Assembly: GCA_966210725.1 (NCBI GenBank)
Contig: CBIHLN010000104.1
Span: 1 to 7,741 of the forward strand
Reading direction: 5' to 3'
Source of the DNA: Lysobacter_C sp966210725
Lineage (GTDB): Bacteria > Pseudomonadota > Gammaproteobacteria > Xanthomonadales > Xanthomonadaceae
Length of the DNA: 7,741 bases
Below are positions 1-6,731 of this stretch, in pieces (the stretch's first letter is position 1; every line of letters begins with the position of its first letter). The notes beneath the pieces were generated by a model, which searched no databases, was not told where the DNA came from, and was given only the letters and a program-made list of their open reading frames with translations. The position numbers and the translations under genes are program-made.

Positions 1-22
1 ACCCCCTACCGGCCCTTCGCCC

Positions 23-1705
23 ATGAGCGTCATCACCCTCCCCAAAGGCACCTCCAACCAGCTGCGCGACCTCGGTCGCCTGCAGGACATCCCGGCGGTG
101 CGGCAGCTGGGCGTGTTCGCGCTGGCGGCGCTGGCCATTGCGATTGGCCTGTGGCTGTTCTTCTGGACCCAGAAGCCCGACTACGTGCCGGTGTTCGCCG
201 GCCTCGACGCCAAGGCCACCAGCGAGGCGTCGGACCTGCTGCGCAGCGCCAACATCCCGTTCCGCATCGACAGCGGCAGCGGCGCCCTCGCCGTCCCGCA
301 GGACAACTTGGGCGACGCCAAGCTGGCGCTGGCCGCGGCGGGCCTGCCGGCCAGCCAGTCCGGCGGCTTCGAGCTGATGAGCCAGGACCAGGGCTTCGGC
401 ACCAGCCAGTTCGTCGAGAACGCGCGCTACCAGCATGCGCTGGAGAACGAGCTGGCCCGCACCATTTCCAACCTGCGCCCGGTGCGCGAGGCGCGCGTGC
501 ACCTGGCGCTGCCCAAGCCCAGCGCGTTCACCCGCCAGAAGGAGCCGGCCAGCGCGTCGGTGGTGCTGCAGATGCAGTCGGGCAGCACGCTGGAGCAGGG
601 CCAGGTCGCGGCGATCGTGCACCTGGTGGCGTCCAGCATCCCGTCGCTGCCGCCGGAGAACGTCACCGTGGTCGACCAGTTCGGCCGCATGCTCTCCAAC
701 CCCGACCCCAACAGCGACGAGGCGATCGGCGCCAAGCAGTTCGAGCAGCGCGGCCGCCAGGAAGCCGTCTACGTGCAGCGCATCCAGGAGCTGCTGGAGC
801 CGATGACCGGCCGCGGCCGCGTCAGCGCGCAGGTCAGCGTCGACATGGACTTCGCCCAGACCGAGGAGGCGCGCGAGATCTACGGCCCCGACGCCGGCAT
901 GGTGCGCAGCGAGCAGATTTCCGAGTCCGGCGACATCGCCGGCAATGGCAACGGCGGCAGCGCGCAGGGCGTGCCCGGCGCGGCGTCCAACACGCCCACG
1001 CCGACCACCGCCGCCGCGGCACTGGCCGACACCGCGGCCGCCCCGGCCGCCAGCAACGGCAACGAAAGCCCCAGCGCGCGCACCGCCGTGCGCAATTACG
1101 AGCTGGACCGCACCCTGACCCACACCCGCGGCGCGCCGGTGCGCATCCGCCGCGTCACCGCCGCGGTGCTGATCGACAACGTGCCGCAGGTTGGCACCGA
1201 GGGCCAGGTCAGCTACCGCGCCCTCAACGCCGCCGAACTGCAGCGCATCGATGCGCTGGTCAAGCAGGCGATCGGCTTCGACGAGACCCGTGGCGACATG
1301 ATCTCCGTGGTCAACGCCCCGTTCGCCCCGGGTGCGGCGATGGAGGACATGCCCGGCCCGCCGTTCTGGGAGAACCCGCGCGTGGTCGAGCTGGCCCGCA
1401 CCATCCTGGGCGGCCTGGCGGTGCTGGTGTTCATCCTGGCGGTGCTGCGTCCGGCCTTCCGCGCCATGCTCGCGCCCAAGGCCACCACCACCGCGGTGGC
1501 GGAAGTCGTCAGCGAAGAGACCCACGTCTCCATCACACCGGCCGCCGCCGGGCAGCCGCAGGTGCAGGCCCCGCGCCAGCCGTCGCAGGCCTCGCAGGCG
1601 GCGCTCAACTTCGACGAGAAACTGCAGGTCGCGCGCACCGCCGTGAGCAGCGACCCCAAGCGCGTCGCCAACGTCGTCCGCAACTGGGTGGAAGCCGATG
1701 GCTGA
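23..1705 (+). CDS. fliF: FliF, flagellar MS-ring protein
   Basis: FliF forms the MS ring in the inner membrane, the base on which rotor, rod and export gate are built. The 560-residue product has the expected family layout. A short cytoplasmic N-terminus is followed by a first membrane helix at about residues 29-48. The periplasmic ring-building region then carries the family signatures NARYQHALE (133-141) and a block rich in conserved Arg, Pro and Val at about 150-185. An Ala/Thr/Pro/Gly-rich low-complexity stretch lies at about 303-355, followed by NYELDRT (358-364). A second membrane helix sits at about 457-475. The cytoplasmic tail ends in the FliG-binding segment, with DPKRVANVVRNWV near the C-terminus. 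The ATG at 23 gives normal length; no strong Shine-Dalgarno is visible in the 22 upstream bases. The stop overlaps fliG by 8 bases. Confidence 0.98.
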   Translation: MSVITLPKGTSNQLRDLGRLQDIPAVRQLGVFALAALAIAIGLWLFFWTQKPDYVPVFAGLDAKATSEASDLLRSANIPFRIDSGSGALAVPQDNLGDAKLALAAAGLPASQSGGFELMSQDQGFGTSQFVENARYQHALENELARTISNLRPVREARVHLALPKPSAFTRQKEPASASVVLQMQSGSTLEQGQVAAIVHLVASSIPSLPPENVTVVDQFGRMLSNPDPNSDEAIGAKQFEQRGRQEAVYVQRIQELLEPMTGRGRVSAQVSVDMDFAQTEEAREIYGPDAGMVRSEQISESGDIAGNGNGGSAQGVPGAASNTPTPTTAAAALADTAAAPAASNGNESPSARTAVRNYELDRTLTHTRGAPVRIRRVTAAVLIDNVPQVGTEGQVSYRALNAAELQRIDALVKQAIGFDETRGDMISVVNAPFAPGAAMEDMPGPPFWENPRVVELARTILGGLAVLVFILAVLRPAFRAMLAPKATTTAVAEVVSEETHVSITPAAAGQPQVQAPRQPSQASQAALNFDEKLQVARTAVSSDPKRVANVVRNWVEADG

Positions 1706-2720
1706 GGCCGCGCAAATCCGCAAGCTGACCCCGCTCTCGGGCGTGCAGCGCGCCGCCGTGGTGCTGCTGTCGCTGGGCGAGGACCAGGCCGCCGAGGTGC
1801 TCAAGCACATGGGCGCCAAGGAAGTGCAGAAGCTCGGCCTGGCGATGACCTCCGTCAGCGCCGTGTCGCGTGACGACGTGGCCGCGGTGTTCGACGACTT
1901 CGTCGATGTGCTGGCCCAGCCCAATGCACTGGGCGCCGGCGCCGACGAGTACATCCGCGCGGTGCTGACCCAGGCGTTGGGCGAGGAGCGCGCGGCCAGC
2001 CTGATCGACCGCATCCTGGCCGGCCGCAACACGTCGGGCCTAGACACGCTCAAGTGGATGGAGCCGCGCGCGATCGCCGACCTGGTGCGCAACGAGCACC
2101 CGCAGATCATCGCCATCGTCATGGCCCACCTGGACCCCGACCAGGCCGCCGAGGTGCTGAAAGTGCTGCCCGACCGCACCCGCGCCGACGTGCTGCTGCG
2201 CATCGCCACGCTGGACGGCATCCCGCCCAACGCGCTCAACGAGCTCAACGACGTGATGGCGCGGCAGTTCGCCGGCAGCCAGAACATCAAGTCGTCGAAC
2301 GTCGGCGGCATCAAGGTCGCCGCCAACATCCTCAACTTCATGGACTCCGGGCAGGACGAGGCGATCCTGGGCACCATCGGCGAGATCGACGACACGCTGG
2401 GCGGGCGCATCCGCGAGGAGATGTTCGTGTTCGACAACCTCGCCGACATCGACGACCGCGCCATGCAGACCGTGCTGCGCGACGTGCCCAACGAGAAGCT
2501 CGCCGTCGCCCTGCGCGGCGCCGATGCGCGCGTGCGCGAGAAGATCACCGCCAACATGTCGCAGCGCGCGGCCGAGATCCTCATCGAGGACATGGAAGCG
2601 CGCGGCCCGGTGCGCCTGGCCGAGGTGGAGGCCGCGCAGAAGGAGATCCTGTCGATCGTGCGCAAGATGGCCGATGACGGCACGATCCAGCTGTCGGTCA
2701 AGGCCGAGGCCTTCGTATGA
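1698..2720 (+). CDS. fliG: FliG, flagellar rotor/switch protein
   Basis: FliG sits on the cytoplasmic face of the MS ring, binds FliF and FliM, and receives torque from the MotA stator. The product is 340 residues, slightly longer than the enterobacterial protein (about 331). It has an N-terminal FliF-binding domain, a middle domain with the conserved EHPQ motif (133-136), and a C-terminal torque domain (about 240-340). By alignment from memory with E. coli FliG (constant offset of nine), the charged torque residues are R273 (K264 in E. coli), R290 (R281), E297 (D288), D298 (D289) and R306 (R297). All charges are kept, two by conservative exchange. The gene overlaps fliF by 8 bases and shares ATGA with fliH, which suggests coupled translation and balanced stoichiometry. 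Confidence 0.98.
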   Translation: MAEAAQIRKLTPLSGVQRAAVVLLSLGEDQAAEVLKHMGAKEVQKLGLAMTSVSAVSRDDVAAVFDDFVDVLAQPNALGAGADEYIRAVLTQALGEERAASLIDRILAGRNTSGLDTLKWMEPRAIADLVRNEHPQIIAIVMAHLDPDQAAEVLKVLPDRTRADVLLRIATLDGIPPNALNELNDVMARQFAGSQNIKSSNVGGIKVAANILNFMDSGQDEAILGTIGEIDDTLGGRIREEMFVFDNLADIDDRAMQTVLRDVPNEKLAVALRGADARVREKITANMSQRAAEILIEDMEARGPVRLAEVEAAQKEILSIVRKMADDGTIQLSVKAEAFV

Positions 2721-3337
2721 GCGCGCAGGCCGCCGACTTCGACATCGCCGGCGCCGACGTCGTGCGCTGGACGGCGCCGGGCTTCGCCCGCACGCGTGCG
2801 CCCGAGCCCGAGATCCCCAAGCCCCCCAGCGTCGAGGACCTGCAGGCGCTGGAGAAGGCGGCCTACGAGGAGGGCTTCAGTCGTGGGCACGAGGAGGGCA
2901 TGGCCGCCGGCCAGGCCGACGTGCGCCGGATGATCGCGCAGATCGAGGGCATCCTCGACGGCTTCACCCGCCCGCTGGCCCGGCTCGATGGCGAAGTCGC
3001 CGACGCGCTGGGCGACCTCGCCGTGCGCATCGCCGGCGTGCTGCTGGGCCGTGCGTATGCCGCCGACCCGACGCTGCTGGCCGACCTGGTGCGCGAAGCG
3101 CTGGACGCGGTCGGCACCACCAACCGTGAAGTCGAACTGCGCCTGCACCCCGACGACCTGGGCGTGCTGGCCCCGCACCTGGCCGGCCTGAGCGGCGTGC
3201 GCCTGACCAACGACGTCGCGCTGGCGCGCGGCGAACTGCGCCTGCACAGCGAAGGCATGCGCATCGACGGCACGCTGGCGGCGCGGCTGCAGGCGTGCCT
3301 CGACGCGCTGGTGGAATCCGAAGGGGGCGAGGCATGA
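2717..3337 (+). CDS. fliH: FliH, negative regulator of the flagellar export ATPase
   Basis: FliH forms a dimer that binds the N-terminus of FliI, restrains its ATPase activity and links it to the C-ring. It resembles a fusion of the peripheral-stalk b and delta subunits of F-type ATPases. The product is 206 residues. Residues 53-65 carry four glycines spaced every four positions (GFSRGHEEGMAAG), the GxxxG helix repeat typical of FliH. The C-terminal half matches the family pattern: LRLHPDDLGVL and then a GELRLHSEGMRIDGTLAARL segment. GAGG at 2706-2709 lies 7 bases before the ATG, and the start overlaps the fliG stop as ATGA. The stop again overlaps an ATG (3334), but that ATG does not open fliI; it opens a short frame across a repeat insert. 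Confidence 0.95.
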   Translation: MSAQAADFDIAGADVVRWTAPGFARTRAPEPEIPKPPSVEDLQALEKAAYEEGFSRGHEEGMAAGQADVRRMIAQIEGILDGFTRPLARLDGEVADALGDLAVRIAGVLLGRAYAADPTLLADLVREALDAVGTTNREVELRLHPDDLGVLAPHLAGLSGVRLTNDVALARGELRLHSEGMRIDGTLAARLQACLDALVESEGGEA

Positions 3338-3480
3338 GCGCTCTGACGCATGTCCACGTAGCCCGGATAAGGCCAACGGCCGCATCCGGGGCGTTTCGCC
3401 GGCCGTCACGTTTCAACCCCGGGTGCCCCCGGATCAAGTCCGGGGTTACCCGGGCTACGCGGATTGGAATAAACGCATGA
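3334..3480 (+). CDS. possible 48-residue bridging ORF between fliH and fliI
   Basis: This frame begins at an ATG overlapping the fliH stop (ATGA, 3334-3337) and ends with a TGA overlapping the fliI ATG (ATGA, 3477-3480). A purine-rich AAGGGGG at 3321-3327, 6 bases upstream, is a better ribosome-binding site than the one before fliI. The peptide (begins MSALTHVHVAR) matches no family I recognise, and most of it is translated from the two REP-like hairpins, so a protein function is unlikely. Inference: the frame may be translated only to carry ribosomes from fliH to fliI, standing in for a direct fliH-fliI overlap that was lost when the repeats inserted. It could equally be a chance open frame. 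Confidence 0.25.
   Translation: MSALTHVHVARIRPTAASGAFRRPSRFNPGCPRIKSGVTRATRIGINA
3358..3390 (+). repeat. REP-like palindrome, + orientation, left half of a BIME-like pair
   Basis: GTAG (3358-3361) is followed by an imperfect hairpin. The outer stem is CCCGGAT (3362-3368) with ATCCGGG (3384-3390). Unpaired AA (3369-3370) faces GC (3382-3383). The inner stem is GGCC (3371-3374) with GGCC (3378-3381), around a loop AAC. This GTAG header plus AA/GC internal mismatch is the architecture of enterobacterial REP sequences. REP elements are spread by RAYT transposases of the IS200/IS605-related family; no such gene is in this window. Confidence 0.8.
3418..3458 (-). repeat. REP-like palindrome, - orientation, right half of a BIME-like pair
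   Basis: Read on the minus strand, GTAG (3458-3455) heads a hairpin. Its outer stem is CCCGGGT (3454-3448) with ACCCGGG (3424-3418). Unpaired AA (3447-3446) faces GC (3426-3425). The inner stem is CCCCGGA (3445-3439) with TCCGGGG (3433-3427), around a 5-base loop. The unit is organised exactly like the one at 3358-3390 but with different stem sequences. The pair is inverted, so CGTAGCCCGG (3357-3366) and CCGGGCTACG (3450-3459) are perfect 10-base inverted repeats. Between them lie 27 bases with a small hairpin, GGCG-TTT-CGCC (3390-3400). Confidence 0.8.
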
Positions 3481-4859
3481 GCAGCATTGCCGCCGCCAAC
3501 TGGCAGGACGCGCGCAACCTGCGCCTGGCCGCCCGCCTGGGCGCGGCCAATCCGCAGCCGCCCTCACTGGCGCTGGCACGCGAGGGCGTGCTACGCCGCG
3601 CGGTCGGCCTGACGCTCGAAGCCTCCGGCTGCAGCGCACCCCTGGGTTCGCGCTGCAAGGTGGAAACCTCCGGCGGGCGCTGGGTCGACACCGAAGTCGT
3701 CGGCTTCGCCGGTGACCGCACCTACCTGATGCCGACCGCCGACCTGGAGGGCCTGCTGCCCAACGCGCGCGTGGTGCCGACCCGGCGCCGCGGCGAAGTG
3801 GCCGTGGGCGAAGGCCTGCTCGGCCGCGTGATCGACAGCGACGGCGTGCCGCTGGACGGCCGCGGCGCGATCCGGCCGGAAGGCTGGATGGGCCTGGCCG
3901 GCACCGCCATCAACCCGCTGATGCGCGAGCCGATCAGCCAGTCGCTGGACGTGGGCGTGCGCGCGATCAACGCGCTGCTGCCGATCGGCCGCGGCCAGCG
4001 CATCGGCCTGTTTGCCGGCTCCGGCGTCGGCAAGTCGACGCTGCTGGGCATGATGACCCGCTACACCGCCGCCGACGTGATCGTGGTGGGCCTGATCGGC
4101 GAACGTGGCCGCGAAGTGCGCGACTTCGTCGAGAGCACGCTGGGCGTGGAGGGCCTGCGCCGCTCGGTGGTCGTCGCCACCCCGGCCGACCGCCCGCCGC
4201 TGGCCCGCCTGCACGGCGCCCTGCGCGCCACCGCCATTGCCGAGTGGTTCCGGGACCAGGGCTTGCATGTCCTGCTGCTGATGGACTCGCTTACCCGCTT
4301 CGCCCACGCCCAGCGCGAGATCGGCCTGTCGGTCGGCGAGCCGCCGACCACGCGCGGCTACCCGCCGTCGGTGTTCGCCAAGCTGCCCGCGCTGGTGGAG
4401 CGCGCCGGCAACGGCGCGGACGGCCGCGGTTCGATCACCGCCTTCTATACGGTGCTGACCGAAGGCGACGACCAGCAGGAACCCATCGCCGATGCGGCTC
4501 GCGCCATCCTGGACGGCCACATCGTGCTGACGCGCCGCATCGCCGACGCCGGCCAGTACCCGGCTATCGACGTCGAGGTGTCGGTCAGCCGCGTCATGCA
4601 GGAGATCACCGACCCGGCGTGGCGCGCGCGCATCCGCAAGCTCAAGCAGCTGATGGCCGCCTACAACGCCCAGCGCGACCTGATCGCCATCGGCGCCTAC
4701 CAGCGCGGCAGCGACCCGCTGGTCGACGAGGCGCTGGCGCGGTGGCCGGCGATCATGCAGTTCCTCGGCCAGGACGTGACCGAGGCATCGGATGTCGAGG
4801 CTAGCCGCGCGGCCCTGGCGCGCCTGCTCGACGATGCAGACCCGGAGATGCCGAAGTGA
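3477..4859 (+). CDS. fliI: FliI, flagellum-specific export ATPase
   Basis: FliI is the hexameric ATPase at the base of the flagellar type III export apparatus, homologous to the F1 beta subunit. It works with FliH and FliJ to unload and deliver substrates. From the ATG at 3477 the product is 460 residues, close to the usual 440-460. Visible motifs are the Walker A loop AGSGVGKS (180-187, K186), GERGREV with the likely catalytic E209, and the Walker B strand VLLLMDS (265-271, D270). These are followed by the conserved RFAHAQREIGL and GEPPTTRGYPPSVFAKLP segments. An in-frame GTG at 3423 would add 18 residues encoded by the REP hairpin and is rejected. The ribosome-binding site is weak (GGAA at 3466-3469), so coupling to upstream translation may matter. 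The stop overlaps fliJ by 4 bases. Confidence 0.97.
   Translation: MSSIAAANWQDARNLRLAARLGAANPQPPSLALAREGVLRRAVGLTLEASGCSAPLGSRCKVETSGGRWVDTEVVGFAGDRTYLMPTADLEGLLPNARVVPTRRRGEVAVGEGLLGRVIDSDGVPLDGRGAIRPEGWMGLAGTAINPLMREPISQSLDVGVRAINALLPIGRGQRIGLFAGSGVGKSTLLGMMTRYTAADVIVVGLIGERGREVRDFVESTLGVEGLRRSVVVATPADRPPLARLHGALRATAIAEWFRDQGLHVLLLMDSLTRFAHAQREIGLSVGEPPTTRGYPPSVFAKLPALVERAGNGADGRGSITAFYTVLTEGDDQQEPIADAARAILDGHIVLTRRIADAGQYPAIDVEVSVSRVMQEITDPAWRARIRKLKQLMAAYNAQRDLIAIGAYQRGSDPLVDEALARWPAIMQFLGQDVTEASDVEASRAALARLLDDADPEMPK
4844..4847 (+). promoter_or_regulatory. ribosome-binding site deciding the GTG start of fliJ
   Basis: GGAG lies 8 bases before the GTG at 4856, inside the end of fliI. The nearby ATG at 4848 is in another frame. 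This supports a GTG start with a GTGA overlap. Confidence 0.6.
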
Positions 4860-5320
4860 CCCGATCCCAGCGCCTGGATCCGCTGTTGCGCATCAAGCAG
4901 CAACGCCAGGACGACGTCGCCCGCGAAGTCGCCCAGCGCGACCGCGTCGTCGCCGAACAGGAAGAACGGCTCGCCGCGCTGCGCAAGTACGCCGCCGAGT
5001 ATTCCTCCCCCGAGGCGCTGGCCGGCGCCACGCTCAATCCCGCGCTGCTGGCCAACCGGCTGGCGTTCCGCGAGAAGCTCGAGCAGGCCGTGGACCAGCA
5101 GCGTCGCGTGGTCGACAGCACGCGCGAGCGTGCCGATGTCGAACGCGCCCGCCTGCTGCTGGCCAGCCGCGAGACCCACGTGCTGGAGAAGCTCAAGTCC
5201 AGCTACCGCGCCGAGGAAGCCCGCAGCGCCGACAAACAGGTGCAGCGCGAGATGGACGACATCGGCGGCCGCCGCGCACGCGCGGCGCAGGTGGCCCGCG
5301 ACCCGGAGACCTCGACGTGA
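4856..5320 (+). CDS. fliJ: FliJ, export chaperone-escort/ATPase stalk protein
   Basis: FliJ is a small coiled-coil protein that inserts into the FliI hexamer like the gamma subunit of F1. It contacts the export gate protein FlhA and recycles export chaperones. The product is 154 residues (E. coli about 147), starts at GTG, and is almost wholly helical and charged, with no predicted signal or membrane segment. The N-terminal pattern, RLDPLLRIKQQRQDDVAREVAQ, runs into a long heptad-like region rich in Glu, Arg, Gln and Ala that continues to about residue 145. This fits the antiparallel coiled coil of the family. Primary-sequence conservation in FliJ is low, so the call rests on length, coiled-coil nature and position between fliI and fliK. 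It overlaps fliI by 4 bases and fliK by 1 base. Confidence 0.92.
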   Translation: MTRSQRLDPLLRIKQQRQDDVAREVAQRDRVVAEQEERLAALRKYAAEYSSPEALAGATLNPALLANRLAFREKLEQAVDQQRRVVDSTRERADVERARLLLASRETHVLEKLKSSYRAEEARSADKQVQREMDDIGGRRARAAQVARDPETST

Positions 5321-6450
5321 TGCCGCCTCTGCCCGCCACGCCCGCGCCGCCTCCGACCGCCAGCGCCCGCGGCGCCGGCCAGGCACCGCCGCAGCCGGGC
5401 GTCGGAGCGGAGTCGGACGAGAGCCCCTTCTCGGCCCTGCTGGGGGGCGCGAACGCACCGGCCGAGGCCTCCGTGTCCACGCCGATGCGCCCGGGCACCG
5501 GAGCGGAGGCGGGCGCTGACGGCGCGGACTCCGAGCCCGGCACGGAACGCGACGAGGCCCTGCCCGACCACCTGCTGGGCCTGCTCGGCGGGTCCTGGCT
5601 GACCCCGGCCACACCGGCTCCGACGTCGGCAGCTGCCGCACCGGGCGTGTCGCGGCTGCCCGGCGCGCACGCGCCCGGCCTGGCGATGCCCACGCTGCAC
5701 ACCGGCGCCGACGCACCGCCGCTGCCCGCCTCGGCCTCGTTGGCGATGGCCATCCAGCATGCGGCCTCCGGCGCGGACGCCGCGCTGGTCACCGAGGGCG
5801 AGGCGCTCGCCACCGCGCTGGCGCAGGCACTGCCGCAGTCGGCCATGCCCCCGCAAGGCGCGGCACAGGCCGCAACGGCGAGTGCCACGTTCGAGACGCT
5901 CATCCGCGATGCGGCCGGCCCGGCGGCGACGGACGCCGGCGGCGTCGAACCCGCGCCGCTGACCGCCACCACCGGCGCGTCCACCACCAGCCTGTCGGCG
6001 GTGCGCGCCTCCCCGCTGGCGCAGCCCCTGCCGATGCCCGCCGACCCCTCGGCCGGGTTCGACGACGGCCTGTCGACGCGCGTCGCCTGGATGGCCGAAC
6101 AGGGCATCGGCCGCGCCGAGCTGCGCGTGAACCCCGACCACGCCGGCCCCATCGAGGTCCGCCTGCAGATGGAGGGCACCCGCCTGGTGGCCGAATTCAG
6201 CGCCACCAACGCCGACACCCGGCAGGCGCTGGAAGCCGGCATGCACCGCCTGCGCGACATGCTGGGCCAGCAGGGCCTGCAACTGGCGCAGTCGCACGTG
6301 GGCAGCGGCGGCGGTGGCCAGGCGCGGCAGGACGGCTCCGGCGGCGGCACCGGCGGCGGCCCGGGCCATGCCGAAGGCAGCGATATCGCGGCCGGCGACG
6401 TGGCACCGGCCCGCTGGGTGAGCCGCGGTCTGCTGGACGAATACGCCTGA
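5320..6450 (+). CDS. fliK: FliK, hook-length control protein
   Basis: FliK is exported during hook growth, measures hook length, and triggers the FlhB substrate switch from hook to filament proteins. The 376-residue product has the usual two parts. The first is a long, poorly conserved N-terminal region rich in Ala, Pro, Gly and Thr (about 1-250), the disordered ruler. The second is a compact C-terminal domain (about 255-327), the Flg_hook fold, with WMAEQGIGRAELRVNPDHAG, EVRLQ, LVAEFSA, and LRDMLGQQGLQL in the expected order. A Gly-rich linker (328-350) and a short tail ending LLDEYA follow. The ATG overlaps the fliJ stop by one base (TGATG). An in-frame GTG three bases earlier (5317), 8 bases after GGAG (5305-5308), is also possible. 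The frame stays open upstream to 4792, but that part is a shadow of fliJ and fliI. Confidence 0.93.
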   Translation: MPPLPATPAPPPTASARGAGQAPPQPGVGAESDESPFSALLGGANAPAEASVSTPMRPGTGAEAGADGADSEPGTERDEALPDHLLGLLGGSWLTPATPAPTSAAAAPGVSRLPGAHAPGLAMPTLHTGADAPPLPASASLAMAIQHAASGADAALVTEGEALATALAQALPQSAMPPQGAAQAATASATFETLIRDAAGPAATDAGGVEPAPLTATTGASTTSLSAVRASPLAQPLPMPADPSAGFDDGLSTRVAWMAEQGIGRAELRVNPDHAGPIEVRLQMEGTRLVAEFSATNADTRQALEAGMHRLRDMLGQQGLQLAQSHVGSGGGGQARQDGSGGGTGGGPGHAEGSDIAAGDVAPARWVSRGLLDEYA

Positions 6451-6459
6451 GTCCCGACC

Positions 6460-6477
6460 GCCGGGAACCTCCCCGGC
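6460..6477 (+). other. GC-rich hairpin just after fliK
   Basis: GCCGGG (6460-6465) and CCCGGC (6472-6477) form a perfect 6-bp stem around a 6-base loop, starting 9 bases after the fliK stop. No T-run follows, so this is not a standard intrinsic terminator. It may stabilise the 3' end of the fliK message or be incidental in GC-rich DNA. Confidence 0.35.
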
Positions 6478-6481
6478 TCCC

Positions 6482-6552
6482 TGCAGGAGCGACGCAAGTC
6501 GCGACCGCGCACCTCCGGGCAGCGACGATTCGCGACTCACGTCGCTCCTACA
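6482..6552. repeat. inverted pair of GTAG-type palindromic repeats (copies 1 and 2)
   Basis: Copy 1 (6482-6504, +) and copy 2 (6530-6552, -) share a 23-base unit with 20 identical positions. The unit reads TGTAGGAGCGACG followed by TGAGTCGCGA in copy 2. Copy 1 has GCAG instead of GTAG and CAAGTC instead of TGAGTC. Each unit contains its own small palindrome (GCGAC...GTCGC), and the two together can form a long hairpin around 25 bases. This sequence type is common between genes in Xanthomonadaceae-like genomes. Confidence 0.8.
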
Positions 6553-6600
6553 ACGGAGCTGACCAGGCGGGCCCCGTTAGCCGGTGCGACTCCGATTTTC

Positions 6601-6676
6601 TGTAGGAGCGGCTTCAGCCGCGAACCGGAATCGTCGGCACTTGGGTTGTCCGGTCGCGACTCACGTCGCTCCTACA
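6601..6676. repeat. inverted pair of GTAG-type palindromic repeats (copies 3 and 4)
   Basis: Copy 3 (6601-6623, +) is the GGCTTCAGCCGC subtype, TGTAGGAGCGGCTTCAGCCG plus CGA. Copy 4 (6654-6676, -) is the GACGTGAGTCGC subtype and is identical over all 23 bases to copy 2. The head sequence TGTAGGAGCG is shared by both subtypes while the palindromic core differs, so the pair is a mosaic. Confidence 0.8.
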
Positions 6677-6708
6677 AAGGTGATGTGGCCGGCGCGGCGA
6701 CCGGGCTT

Positions 6709-6731
6709 TCGCGGCTGAAGCCGCGCCTACA
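6709..6731 (-). repeat. single GTAG-type palindromic repeat (copy 5)
   Basis: On the minus strand this is the same subtype as copy 3 with one difference: TGTAGGCGCGG in place of TGTAGGAGCGG. It is the last of five copies in 250 bases, with orientations + - + - -. Confidence 0.75.

Noticed and set aside
3332..3482. 8-base direct repeat GCATGAGC as a target-site duplication around the REP insert
   Set aside because: The same 8 bases occur at the fliM start (7390-7397), so it may simply be a favoured start-codon context. REP spread by RAYTs is also not known to make target duplications.
3591..4520. 309-codon minus-strand frame opposite fliI
   Set aside because: It is rich in His, Ala, Arg and Gln with no family resemblance, and FliI on the other strand has every expected motif.
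4792..6450. 552-codon open frame covering fliK plus upstream sequence
   Set aside because: The part before 5317 is an Arg/Pro/Ala-rich out-of-frame reading of fliI and fliJ. The FliK protein begins at the fliJ stop with normal length.
6460..6477. Intrinsic terminator after fliK
   Set aside because: The stem is only 6 bp and no T-run follows.
5193..6540. Two long minus-strand frames opposite fliK (about 440 residues each)
   Set aside because: High GC removes stop codons from antisense frames. The translations are low-complexity Arg/Ala/Gly-rich with no recognisable domain, and they cover a well-supported FliK.
6635..6649. Second sigma-54-like site, CGGCAC-N5-TTGT
   Set aside because: The -24 GG is present but the -12 element is GT rather than the near-invariant GC, and it lies 235 bases from fliL inside the repeat cluster. 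The site at 6837 is far better.
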